DNA from: Ascidia mentula | Taxonomy: Eukaryota > Chordata > Ascidiacea > Phlebobranchia > Ascidiidae | Reading direction: 5' to 3' | DNA length: 64,000 nucleotides | Assembly (NCBI GenBank): GCA_947561715.1 | Contig: OX387197.1 | Span: forward strand, 10,599,001 to 10,663,000 | Part shown: in pieces, positions 1 to 12,913 of the stretch | Numbering within the stretch: the stretch's first letter is position 1 | Layout: every line of letters begins with the position of its first letter | The notes under the pieces: model-generated | What the model saw: the letters and a program-made list of their open reading frames with translations, nothing else | Databases searched by the model: none | Told to the model about the DNA's origin: nothing | Translations under genes and position numbers: made by a program

Positions 1-40
1 TTTGTAACAATTTGGCGTGTTTAAACTTGTATGTTTTCAG

Positions 41-3000
41 TTCCGTCCGTTCCACGCAATGTGAGCGTGGTCGAACTCAGCGAAGAAATGGCATCTGTGC
101 AGTTTACGCTTCCGTCAACCAGTTTCTACAGTCATTATTACGTCACGTACCAAACAGCAGATAACAATACGCGACCATTACAATCGTCTGAAGTTGCCTT
201 GAACAACACAGGAGTCAACCAAATCATCAACGTAAGTAATCACAGTTGTTTTGACTACGTAATCAAATGTTATGATACATGCATTTTTTTTTCAATAGCA
301 ATTCTTATCGTGTAAGTTTGTTATGCGACGCCCTTGGAACTTGAAAGTATGCTAACCATTGTATCATGCAAAACAATTGTTTTTTTACTTTATGCTGGTA
401 CGACGCGAGACAAATTGGTGACAAACTTTCGGATACTTCAAATATATTGTAAAATTTTGCATGTGGATGAATAGATCTATCCGTCTCAGATAAATTTCAT
501 TTTACCAGGACAAACAGTTAATTTAATATGCAGATTACAACATCTAAGTCAGTTTTTATTTATTTTTACATTTTTGCAGCATTATATTACCGACCTGAAG
601 TCTGGGGCGTTGTACAATTTCACTGTTACTGTATTAAGTCGGATGAGTCCAATCAAAGACATGACGTCAATTTCAAGTCGAGTCACTGCAAGAACAGGTA
701 AAATTCTTATGTCATGTCACTATGGTGCAGACCTTCAATGTACTTTTCTTGATTGTTCAGTGCCTCCTCCCCCAGTCAACTTCGAAGGTTCGTCAGCCAG
801 GGGAACGATCTATCTAAAGTGGGGAGTTCCCCCAAAACTATACTGGATTGCAAGAGCGCATTACGTCATCGACTATTACCCAGAAAAATCTCCGTAAGTT
901 TGAGACTCTAATGATAAAAGTCTAATCAGACAAGGATGCAATCTCTCGTTGTTGATGCCAATAGATATGAGCAGCGATAGTTTTCCACAGCGGAAATATT
1001 TTTTCTTTCGTGTAATATACCAGCGGTTTTCAAACATTTCGCGTGCGACGCGTTTTGAAAAGATTTTCGATATTATCGACGAACAATTAAACATCCTCTA
1101 GGACGATTTGTTCCATTGTTTATAGTTTTTGGTCACAGAAGGCTGACCTAACCTGTTATTTATCTCCGTTTAAATTGTTACGCGACTCCTTTGGAAATTC
1201 AAAAACGGCGCACAGGAAGAGTACCTGTACAATTCCCCAAATCATGTTACGTAGTTTACCATTGCTTCAAGATGCGAAAAGGCGCTTTCCTCAATGCATT
1301 ATCAACTACTTCTAACATATATTATTGTTTGACGTGTCTTACGTGTTTTTTGATTTTATGGTTTTGTAGCAAGAACAGCAGCCGCACTTGTCAAAACAAG
1401 GGCCAAAACGTACAGCAGGTGACTTTACGAAACCTTCAACCTGGCACCGCTTATCAGATCACAATTAAAACTGTCGCCGGAAGTCTCTGCAATTCTCCCG
1501 CAACTTCATATGATGACGTCACGTCCAGTTCACCCGCCGGCCCAATCACAGTCCTTACACGTAACGCAGAAAAATTATCGAAAAAATTGCGAATGACTAA
1601 TGTGTATTTAAATTGTAGAGCCCAACTTTCCTAGTGTCCAGTTCTGGGAACAAGTAACGCTGAACAGTGTTCGTTTGGCCTGGAACGAACCTGGCTTGAA
1701 CCCTGACAAGATCGACAAATACGTCATTGATGTTGAGAAGCGGCAAAGTAGAAACGGGTCCAAGAATTATCGTGTCGAAGATTCCATCGAAATATCAAAG
1801 AGTGGGTGGAAAAATAAAACATATCACAACAAATTTTCATTTCAGTTTAAATCTTACCTAAAGAAACTGCTTCAGAATATAATGTTTTTGTTGCTGCCTG
1901 GCATATTGTAACTTAATAATCTGTTCTTCTGGCAAAGATAAAACGTAACTTTATTCACCGACGTTTCGCCTGTTATTCAACAAGGCTTGCTTCAGAATTG
2001 TCACAGATGCATGGATTTTCTTTTCGTACACGTGATAATTTGGTCGTTTTCTTATTTTTCGTAGATCAAACCTATTACGACTTAAATCTGGCACAAGGTT
2101 CGACGTTCAGAATAAACATCACCACGGCTGTGTTGTCAGGACAGCAGAGGAGGAGGAGTATGGTGGTACCAGGAGTCAACTCAATCAACGTCAAAACATG
2201 TACTGTTATTTTGCCAAATATGTTATATTCGACGAACGCAGATGAATTTTCTTGGTCATAATATTCAACACAAATTTCGCGATAAAAATAATTTGTGTGA
2301 AACATTTGTGAAATGAACCTCACCCAAGTAACTAAATACATTGTTTAAAATCTCGTTATTAGTCGTTTACTTATATTCATACTAAATTTCCAAACCTAAT
2401 TTCTGAACTGTGCAGGGGACCCGTACAACGACCACTTTCCTTACCCATCTCTGAGGTGGACGTTTTCAACATGCAGAAGAACAGGAAGGTTTGGACCTCT
2501 TCAATCTCTGTGCGATCTCGCGTACAAGGGAACGAGTCTTGAGAATCTCGTGATTGTGAAGAATGGAATCCAACGATGGAGAGCGCCGGTCGAAGGTGAA
2601 ATACACATGGTTTCCCAATCTGTCACAAACCACTGGCGTAGTGATTGTGTAACGCTCCTTTATCAATTGAAGCCTATTCTTAATAACAAAAATTGATAAC
2701 AGAAACGAAATAACCCAAATCATTTCATGACAATTGGATGAAAAATACCTTAAAATGTTGATGTGATGTAATTAGTTTAACAGCTGTATTTTGTTACTGT
2801 TTTGCATAACTTATAATTTCATAAACCATGTTCAGAAAGTTAGTATGTCAGCCTAATTTAAACATTTTTTGTTTTGTTATTGTAATTATTCTTCCGAAAG
2901 CTCTTTAACGACTGTCTTTGTATTTGTTTTGTACATGACAGGAATCTTTTTATCAATATTCATATTACTCCACCTATTTCACCACCAGGTCTTTATCGGA

Positions 3001-5651
3001 TTGTGGCAGCTGGTGCTGGTTACCAGGGTCCTGGAGGTCTTGGAGCAACTGTGTCGGGATTATTCTCACTAAAAGAGGGCGATCGTCTGCACATAGCGGT
3101 TGGTCAAGTTGGCAGGGGTCGCGGTACAATGTTACACGGCGGCGCGGGAGCGACTTACGTTGTTGCCGACGATGTTGAGAACCAGGGTTTCGCCGATATT
3201 GACGCAAGTCAAGTTATGCTTGTGGCAGGTATGATGATGTTTTATATTGAATAAAGACCGGTGGACTACGTGATGGGTTACTATTCGATCGGTAACCTAC
3301 TGCAGCACCCAATCCACATGAGACCTTTTATTTATGTTGGTTGCGAGAAATTTTATATTGGCCTTACGCAAGTGGTTTTACAGTCTTGTACTTCTCAAAA
3401 AAATTGGGGTAATGTTTTTGGAATAATATGCATCAGTATATCTATTAATTGATATATATACATGGACTTAAACGCAGGTGGAGCAGGCAGCGCCGTTTTC
3501 GATTCGACTCCCACGAATCAATCTTCGGGAAGACTGAGTTATGATGGCGGCAACGCATCGTACGTTGGCATAGAAACCGGTCGCGGGGGTATGTGGGACG
3601 GAGTGGGAAGTCCCCACGGGGTCGGTGGCGAGGTTGGGACTGGCGGTGGGGCTGGAATGGATGGGTATGCGCAGGCGCCTCCCGTGATCCGACCCGGTGA
3701 CAGGACGTTTTCTGCCTGCGGATATTTCCCAAACAGGGGCAACGGTGAAACAATTGAGGAGGCCGATTTAGGAGACTACCTGCCTTTACAAGGAGGAAGG
3801 TGGGAAGAATGAACAAAGCAATATTGTAACTCTGAGAAGTAACCGATATAACGCATTGTCAGAGTAAATCAAGTACCCCCTGACGCAAACTTGGTTTTCA
3901 CTTTACCATAGGTGTTTATTATATTATTATCTAATACAAATTTGGAACTGCATCTAATAAATATTATTATGCAAGTAAGAAATACAAAAAATTTACAACC
4001 TCCTTTGTTCAACTCAGATACGAACGTTCGGCGTTTCTATTCTCGGAAGGGGGGTTCGGGGGTGGCGGCGCAGGGTACATGAGCGGATCTGGCGGAGGCG
4101 GGGGATACAGTGGTGGGGGAGGTGGACCCCCTGGGGGTTACTCTGGTGGCGGTGGGTCATTCATTAAATTCACCGGTGGTCAAGAGTTGGGTGAAATTTC
4201 TAACAACCTAGCGGGGTTTGTTATCATCAGTGTGGTTGGTGAGTTCTTATTTATATATAATGTTTCTTATTTACTCTGACAATGCGTTTTTGAGGTTTAG
4301 CAATATCCGCCGCTCGTCAAATGTAAAACAAAATTTGGTGATCAAACTGCTGCTTTTCATTTCTTCTTAACACGAACCTAAAGCGAAAAGTTATTTTTTT
4401 CATAATGATCTTGAATGTAACGCTATGAAACTGTGGCAATTTACTATTTGAAGTTAAACATATCAGCAAATTTCAATTATGAATTTACCAACTTTCAGGT
4501 CTTCCCGCAACGCCACCTGTACCTTTAACTTTGTACCTTGTCATTGCTGCCATAGCGGGAATTGTGTTTACACTATTGTGTGGTGTTTGTCTTTATGGTG
4601 TTGCAAGGTAAAAAGACCCTTTTTCACAAGACTTTTTAGCACAAACGTTACTAAATATTATAACTGCGGGTTTTACCAAAGGTGCACGGATAAATACCTC
4701 GACAAACAGATTGAGGAAAAAGAGAAAACATCCAATGATTCAACGAAGTTGGTTGCAGCCAACAAGGACATTTCCGGGTATTTATTGTGCGGTTAATCAA
4801 ATACTGTTGTTTCTTCCGTTTTGACAATGTCGTGGTTTCAGGCCCATACATTACAACAACGGTGAAGCTGCAAGTACTTCCTTTCAAGAAGGAAAGTCAT
4901 CAGGTAACAAACTAAGCTAGTAGCCTAGCCTAAATATGAGTCTGGTAATCTATTGATGTTGTATTTATCAGCTTGTTTTCAACGACTGCAACACCCAAAA
5001 TCTATTACAACAAGTTTTTTTTAACACGACAGGAACGTGTTAAACTTGTGCGATCACATTCAAGTGAAAGTAGATTAAAGATTTTTTGCAATCGACTCTC
5101 TTTTGAAAGATCCAAGCGACCCAGTTCCACTTAACAACGATGCGAATAAGGAAGTCAACGAAGACCTTATTCCCGAGCATTCAGCACTGGAACGTTGGAG
5201 GTCATCAAGTAACTCCTACCCGAACCCTGTTGCTCAGCCAATAGACGATGGGCCAGAATCGGACAGCGAATCGACAGCCAGCAGCGTTTCTTCCATGGCC
5301 ACGGGAGTCAACGAGGGAAAATTCGTGGTAGACACACCCACCGGAAAGTTGCGTTATCGGGGTCGCAAGATTTCAAGAATGAACTCGTCCTTTACCGGGT
5401 TTGAAAGCACGGACGCCGAAACTTCGACAATGGGAGGCCAGGAGTTCAGCGACGATGACGAAGATGGGAGTTTGCCGCCCCCGCCACCGACCCCACCTCT
5501 TACCCCGGCAATCCCCGACGAGCTCGTCAGCGAGGAACAGAAACAGGATTTTCGACAGAAGCTAAATATGTTTCACGAGATGGCGCTGCGCAGTCGTGGA
5601 CCTGGCGCAAAGTTGGGACAGCCGACCTTCGTGCCGAGCACCAATCTATAG
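41..5651 (+). CDS. FN3 / ALK-type glycine-rich receptor without kinase (5' partial)
   Basis: This is the 3' part of a type I membrane protein; the gene begins upstream of the window. Exons: 41-231, 580-697, 761-893, 1370-1560, 1619-1801, 2065-2199, 2416-2595, 2989-3228, 3478-3799, 4018-4238, 4499-4607, 4682-4777, 4842-4903 and 5110-5651. All phases agree and give 906 complete residues. Three fibronectin III domains (residues about 1-316) use two exons each. A segment with LRWTFSTC and GIQRW follows, then a glycine-rich block to about residue 637. This order matches the extracellular membrane-proximal region of ALK/LTK. A hydrophobic helix (about 646-670) is followed by a 233-residue acidic, Ser-rich tail with PPPPPTPP, possibly an SH3 ligand, and no tyrosine kinase. 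The exon 5 donor (1801) was chosen by phase; a second GT upstream is weaker. Being a receptor or adhesion molecule is inference; the ligand is unknown. Confidence 0.85.
1960..1995 (-). other. Degenerate hammerhead-ribozyme-like motif
   Basis: On the minus strand this intronic stretch reads CTGAAG, then a GCC...GGC stem with a bulge and an inner TGTT/AACA helix, then GAAACGTC. That is the order of a hammerhead core (CUGANGA, stem II, GAAA). One extra base breaks the CUGANGA box, so it is probably inactive. The flank TTATTCACC next to ACGTTTCG resembles the copy near 55838. Confidence 0.3.
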
Positions 5652-6562
5652 AAGAGCGTTCACAAAGCAGAAGAGACTTTCGATTTTCACGGCAGCTCAA
5701 GTTGGGATCAACAATGGGTAAAGAAAATTTACCAACCAAAGGTCACCTCAAGTTTGTTTTCCGATTCTTTGTTTGCGTTGCAGGTGCGTTGCGCCTACCC
5801 TACGTATTTTTTTACAAAACATATTTTTGATGATCATGTCGTGTTTGCAATATATGTACCTGTTAATTTAGAGGTTTGCAGCGTCACAGGTACAGTGCAA
5901 TGTGCAAAAATCGTGCCATGCTACTCACTTCCTATTCACGTGATTTAAATTTCAGTTCCTCTTTTACCTGTGCAAACAAACCTGTAATTTCGGCAAGAGA
6001 CTTTCCTTGATAGTGTTTAATTTGTACGAAAAGTATGTGGACCATGGTGCTCCCTTTTTAAATGGCTCAACAACTTTAGTGTCTAATAATTTTGTTTAGT
6101 GAAATAAAATTATCAAAATGTGAGGTTATGTTTTCATTATTCACAGTTTAAATAAAATCTGAAGGTTAAAGTAACTCTGGAGATATAGAGTATGTGGGCC
6201 ATGGTGCTCCCTTTTTACATTACTCAACAACTTTCGTATCTAATAATTTTATTTAGTGAATTAAAATAGCAAAATCTGAGGGTATGTGCTCATTATTCAC
6301 AGTTTAAATAAAATCTGAAGGTTAAAGTAACTCTGGAGATATAGGGTAAATTCTGTTGCTATTTTTGAAAGGTTTTTGCATTAATTTGATTGCAGATACC
6401 AGAAAATCCATTTGTTGCAACACAACAAAAACATTGGCATGAGCAAGAGAATAATTTATAAAAAGTGTATATTTTGAATTTTTTTTAATTAAAACACTCC
6501 TTTGAAGCAAAATTTGTGATTTTGTTTAACTGTTCAATCAAGAAAGTGTTGTACAAAAGAAC
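5652..6562. other. 3' flank of receptor gene and intergenic spacer
   Basis: No coding exon is seen. It should contain the 3' UTR of the receptor gene (an AATAAA lies at 6103-6108) and the promoter of the NACHT gene. The only clear structure is the 157-base tandem duplication listed separately. Confidence 0.6.
6033..6345. repeat. Tandem duplication, two 157-base copies
   Basis: Copy 1 (6033-6189) and copy 2 (6190-6345) share long identical stretches, for example the CCATGGTGCTCCCTTTTTA start and the AAGTAACTCTGGAGATATAG end. A few substitutions and short indels separate them. It is not coding. Confidence 0.85.
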
Positions 6563-9500
6563 ATGGCATCATCTAGTAAGGTATGGAAACAGATCTGCAA
6601 TGCTTGGAAGTTTTTTTTTTTCTAAAAAAAGGTATAGTCTAAAAATGTATGTTTGCAGAACTCAGAAACAGTTGTCAAAGAAAATAAGGTTTACCCAGGT
6701 ACGATTGTAAATAATAAAGATATGTATTTGTAAAATAGAATATTAGACTTTTTGTGAAATTGCATACTTGGGCATTAATCTTAGGTAGTTTGAATGCTGA
6801 CCAAGTTTTTTGCTTGTTTTTGTACAAACTGTGCATTTAGCTGAACATCTTGTTTAATGCAGAATGTTTTTAGATACTCACAATTACTTCTTACTGTGTA
6901 TATTGCAGACATTAAATCAGTTTTTTCTTTTATTAGATGTTCTGGAAAAAGTTATGGAAGCTCAAAAACTGCAGATTTCACATGAACTTGACGAACTGGT
7001 AAAAACTGAATGCTTTCCAGGAATTCGTAAGGTCAACTTTTATGAATGTTCTCCATTGCAAGAGTTTGAAGATTTAAAGCAAAATAAAACCTCAGATAAC
7101 AAACAAAATTTATCGGAAGTTTGTAAAGATTTAGTGCAACACTCATTATCAGCTATAGTTGGTCCATTTGGTTCAGGGAAGTCAACCATTGTAAAACAAC
7201 TTGCACTAAATTACTCTGATCCAACAGAAGATCGTGTTTGCATTCTGCTAAAATTTGCAAATATGAATTACAAAAAAGAAATAACTTTAAAGGAACTTTT
7301 AATCGATTTTCAAAACCCTGATCTTTCAGAAAGTGAAAAGCAATGTGCATTTGACTGGTTTCAAGAGAACCAAAAATGGCTTTTAATAATTTTTGATGCA
7401 TGTGATGAAGCTGATTGGTGGATTAAAAACATGGGGCATGCTGCCCCAAAGTATGATTACCACACTCGGGCTCCAGTTTGGCATGTAGTGGGCAATCTAT
7501 TAAATGGCCAATTACTAAAAAACAGCAACAGGGTTTTTACTTCACGATACTCCAGCATGTTGAGTCTACACAAGTCATATCGCCCAGATGCTTGCTATGC
7601 ACTTAGTTCTCTTAGTGATGTTTGGGTTCAAAATTTGATGCTTTCACATGTTTCAGAAGAAGCCAATTGCAAAAATCTTTCACAATGTGGAAAAGAGCTA
7701 ATTTTTGTTGGTGGAAACCCCAGTTATTTGCAGTTTATTTTTGAAAATGTTGGCAAGTACAACACCTTGACAGCTTGGATGAGTGGTATTGTGGAGAACA
7801 TGTACAGTAGCTCTCATTCTCGTTCATCTTCCTTATTCGATAAGTTGGATAAGGTAAAAGAGTTGGCATACCGTGTAAAAAGCTCTGGTTCATGCTGGTT
7901 TTCATTCCGGCTACTGGATGAAATCCAGTTGGACATGGAAGCCATTCAAGATTTCATTGTAGCAACTCCTGGAACAAAATGCCAAAAAGATAAAATAATT
8001 CGCCAACACATTCGGCTTCGTTTCTTTGACAAAATTTTGATGGATTTCTTGGCAGCTTGTCATGCGCTCAAATTGGATGATACATCATTCCAAGAGTGGT
8101 TAAATAACCAAATCAATCCTCAGATCATAAGATTTGTTGCAGGATTGTTGTTTCATCCCATTTGTGGTACGTCTTTATGAAGTTAGCCATGTGTTTTGCC
8201 TAGTTAAAATTTAACTAGAGTAGCAATCTAAACACAACACCTTTTTATATAATTAATAAGAAACTATATTTTTTAATCGTATATATCTATTACCTAAACC
8301 TTCTTTGGAGTCAAATTTTAACTTACAAGGTCATTTTACCACTTTTATGTAAGTTTGACTTTAGTTTGAGTGCCTGAATATGTTCAACATAAGATGATTC
8401 CTTTTTACAACCAACATTGTACTTTTAGATAATGTCTCAGGAGGGTGTAAAACTGGTAACAAACCTCTCCTATTTGAAAACTATTTGTCTGAAAAATTTT
8501 TACACAAGAATTGGGATGAGGGTATGTTCTCCATAAAATGGAATTATATTCAAATGTAAAAAAACATGCAAATTTTTTTAGATGAAGACTCAACTCTTCT
8601 GCTCCTTAAGATTGTGTTAGAAGGAGGAAGCAATCTGTCAGAGAGGTTTTCTGAGAAATTTCCATCGATTTTTAAATTCTCAAAGCCATTGTTACAACAT
8701 GATGTTCAGGCTCTTTGCAACTGTCTGCGAACAACCCGACTTGATATTGAACTGCTTATGCTGAATGATTGTGACTTAAACCACTTTTTTTTCCAACAAA
8801 TTGTTGGGGCTATGCAGCAAATGCATGTCAAGGTAAATTTAAAAAGTGTTAACCTCATTTGTTGCATGCTTAAATTGTTTTTTTCATATACTGTCATTCT
8901 AATAATTGCTGTAAATGTTATTTGCCCTGTTTATGTTGTTATCAATGTTATTACATAATTACCTGCAGATCGACACAGTTGATTTTTCCAACAATCGACT
9001 AGAGTCCGAAAGCATTACAGCTCTGAAACCAAGATTTCCTCAAAATATTGGAAGAAAACTTATAATGTGCAATTGCATAAAAATAGAAAGTTCAATGCAA
9101 ATTTACAATAAGTCCAAACGAGATTTGAATGACACAGAAATTCAACACATGTCCGAACTTAATATACAAAAGGTACATAGTTATATACATATTTTTTGGT
9201 TAAGTTTAAAAGCATATTTATACATTAATATTAATCTGTTTGTATGTAAAGATGCTAATCTGCAGGTGTAAACTACTATAAAATCTAAAAAAATATTGCA
9301 AACTGCTATTTTTTAATATGATATAAAATCATTATTGTTTTTCAGAACATACATATGGTTTTCCAAGCCACAATCAATTCTGGTATGTTGATTGTACAAT
9401 AGGATATTACAATATAAACAAGTTATTTAACATTTCGTTTTAGAAAATTTAAGTGGGACCAAGGCATTTTTGACTGTGGATCCAAATCTCAAGGAGGAGG

Positions 9501-12500
9501 AAAGCGTAAATACATTTACTACACCAACAACCCAATTTGTTGAGGTATGCTTATTGTTTCACATTTTACATGCAAGAAAACAAGGTAAAAAAAAGGAAAG
9601 GAAAGCTCAGTTTTGAAAAATAAAACAAAACAATGAAGTAGTTTTATATTTGCAAACTTAACTGAATTGCATAGAACCCGTTTGAACAGTAAAATGTAAA
9701 TTGCATTTAAATAAAACAATCAAAAATTACAATTTCAACAATACAAAAAAAGTAAAATTTGTTCTGCAACTTGCATATAAATTAATTTTAAATCTGTTTG
9801 CAGTCAGAACAAGACAAAAACCATGCAACTGCAACCAATGTTACAGCTGAGTTAAAAAGTGGTTAGTATTAATTGTATATACATTCTGAAACAAAATATA
9901 TAGCTCCTTATTTTGGCAGACTCTGTAATTTTTTCTTCTGTTTATGAAAAACTTGAAGAAATTGCAAAGGGAACTGCTGGATCAAGAATTCACAAGTAAT
10001 AAATTCTTCCCAATTTAGACGACATTCCAACACCTGTAGAAGTGTATAAACCATAATGAATAATGGGATATCATTGTGAGACTTTATCTACATAAATGTG
10101 AAAGAAATGCATTTCAAAGTTTTTAAATGATCTAATTTGGCTTTGCAACCAAACTTGCTTGTTTCTTTTATAGATGTCGTGCAACAGGTGATGGCAAGCT
10201 GTATGTTACCAAAGTTTTGGACACTGCATTGTACACATGTGAGGAATATTGTGACCGTGAAGCAGAATTTCTGGCCTCGTGCAAACATGAAAACATTGTT
10301 AGATATTACAATTATTGTCATGAGGTGAGCAGAAACTGTTTTTATGTAGTGTTGCCTAAGGTTTAAAAACACACTGTAATTTGCAGAATACTAAAGCAAC
10401 TGCCTACATTGTGATGGAGATGTGTGTCACTTCTGTGCATGATGTAAGTTTACACAAATTAAAATTGTATTAAAAAATCAGTTACTATCAGACTTATTGC
10501 TAAAACTGACATGTGTATTTAACTTTGTTAATTGTTTTTACTTGTCAATATACTTTGTATGACTAATTTTGAAAAGATTTGACCAGTTTTGAAAAGTTTT
10601 ACTTAAATGCCTTCATATGCATTTTTGGTTATGCCAGGTTACAAACTTATCAAAAACATAGTAATGATATTTAATTTTATCTGTTCAATAGCCTTCTTCT
10701 CACCACTAAAAAAATCACAAACCACACATTACATAACAAGCAAAATATGTAAACATCTTAAAGTTTCACTTTTTTAGATTTTTTTCATTTTTCAGTAACA
10801 TTTTTTAACACATAAATTTTTGATTTAATAGCTACTACTACTAACCTTGGAAACCTTGCTAATATTTTTTAGTACATCTATGATGGCAAATATCTTGATC
10901 CAAATGGAAAGTTAGTTGAAACGGGTGTTAAATCTTTTCTGGGAGAAGTTTCATTGGTCAAAATATTTAAGGGAGCTGCCAATGGGGTCATGTACCTCCA
11001 TGAAAAAGAAATAAGTAGGTTTCCTGAACTTAACAATTATATTAACGTATGTTTGAAGACATGACTGTCAGGACACTTTTGTGATAAAGCATATAAAACA
11101 TAATTTAAAGTAACAAGTAGTAAGAATAGATTTAGTTACAAACTTTTTGATTCAATGTATGAAATGTAAATTTAAAAAATGGGTAACTAAACAAAGCAAC
11201 AATGCAGTTCACAGAGACCTGAAGCCACAGAACTTGTTGCTTTCATGTGAACATTATGGTGTTGTTGTAAAAATTGCTGATTTTGGGATTTGTCGCAAAC
11301 TGGCAAAAGACAAGTCATATCACAGAAGTGCTTCACGTAGTGAACAATCTTTTCTTGCTCCAGAAAATTACAAGGGAGTTTTTGTATGTAAACCATTTGG
11401 TTTATTTTAAAGTATTACTGAATTGATTTTGCAACATGTTTACAGCAGATTTAGGAGTTTGTGAAAGTAGTTATACTTCTTTACAAAGTCTCGATGTACA
11501 TAAAACACACAGATATCACATTATTTTTGTACGAAACAGACCAACATGTCATGTCATAAAAGAATTTAATACAACAAAGTCATAAATTGAAAATAATTTC
11601 TTTGATTTATAAAATCAAGCTTTTCAGACATTCAAATATTCAACACTTGTTCTGACTAAGCTTCCAAGTAGCTAAAGAGTGCTTTTAACATCAGACAATC
11701 ATTTTAGCTTTGACTGTTATTGCAACTGGCGTTTTATGTGCACAAAGAATATTTATTAATACAATGCTGAATCGTTCAAAGTTTTATAATAAAAAACATG
11801 GGAAAGTTTGTAGGCCATATTATAAGGAAATTTAAAGTCACATGGTTAAAATTATTAGGTCATAAAAACATCACAGGAACACCTGATCATATTTATTTTC
11901 AATTAATACTCGTCCTTCATATTTATCCTATTCAGAAAAAGAAGTCAGATGTGTACAGTCTTGGCCTGGTTTTCTACTCTGTTGCTTCAAATGGAAATCA
12001 TCCATATGGTGATGAAGATGAACAAAGATATAAGATGACGAAAGGTTTACAACCAAATCTAAACCCTCTTAAAGGTGAATATAATTTTGTTCAAAATCAT
12101 ACCTGATTAAAAAAATACCTTCCTTCTCCTGAATATTTAAATGCAAGTTTTTCAGAAAAATGCACTGAACACTACATTACGTTGAGTAATTTAATTGAAG
12201 AGATGATAAAACACAAGATAGATTCTCGACCAAGCATTCAGATGGTTGCCAAACACCCAGCTTTTTGGGAATCAGGAACAAAAGTGTTCTTTTTAAGGGT
12301 TAGTGAATTTTGCATCGCATAATGTTTGTATATGTTTAATAATTATTAATCTTTTAGGATGTATATATGTACATTGAAGACAAAGCTAAAAAGACACCTG
12401 GTCTCACCCAGAAAATGAATAAATACTCTGAAAATTTGATTAAGGATGGTGGCACCCAAAGCAAGAGTTTTTCTGTCTCACTTAAAAACTTGCCTTCCTC

Positions 12501-12913
12501 AGTAAAGTCTGACAAAGAACACCCTGTGAGAAAATGCTCCAATGTTGAAGAATTTCTTAAGATTCTGCGACATAAAGTAAGTGATAGAAATAAGGTTTTT
12601 CAAAAAAAGTATTCTAAAAAATCAAATTAAGGTGTGTCAATTCATAATAAAGAAAGGGGGAACAAAAAAGCTACATTTAGATAGTATTTAAATTTAAATG
12701 GTTTGGTGTCGAGATAGTTGATTTAAATCCATTTAGGCAGTACATGGAAATCTTACAAAGGATGAGAAAGTTGATTTTGGATGGGATGAAAAGAACGGTT
12801 GGAACAAGTTTGCAAATATATTTGTTGAAGAATTCCCCCAACTCCTTGTGCATTTGTATGATGTTTTTCAGGACAAAGAAATTGTCAACAAACAAAATTA
12901 TTATCCCATATAA
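6563..12913 (+). CDS. NACHT - LRR - protein kinase - KEN RNase protein
   Basis: Eighteen exons join in consistent phase to give 1103 residues: 6563-6580, 6659-6698, 6937-8166, 8429-8521, 8582-8832, 8969-9172, 9346-9382, 9444-9544, 9804-9861, 9920-9995, 10174-10324, 10387-10443, 10873-11014, 11208-11383, 11936-12074, 12156-12298, 12358-12576 and 12737-12913. Residues 1-94 show no known domain. NACHT follows: P-loop GPFGSGKST (95-103), Walker B IIFDACDE (to 177) and a downstream FTSR. Leucine-rich repeat-like sequence lies at about 500-600 and a Ser/Thr linker at 613-690. The kinase (690-970) has Lys716, HRDLKPQN (821-828), DFG (844-846) and APE. A KEN ribonuclease domain follows directly, joined by HPAFW as in IRE1/RNase L. 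In KEN, Arg1043 and His1048 keep the R-x4-H spacing of the IRE1 active site, while the usual Asn is His. It is probably a cytosolic ligand-triggered RNase; no signal peptide or membrane helix is seen. Confidence 0.92.
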
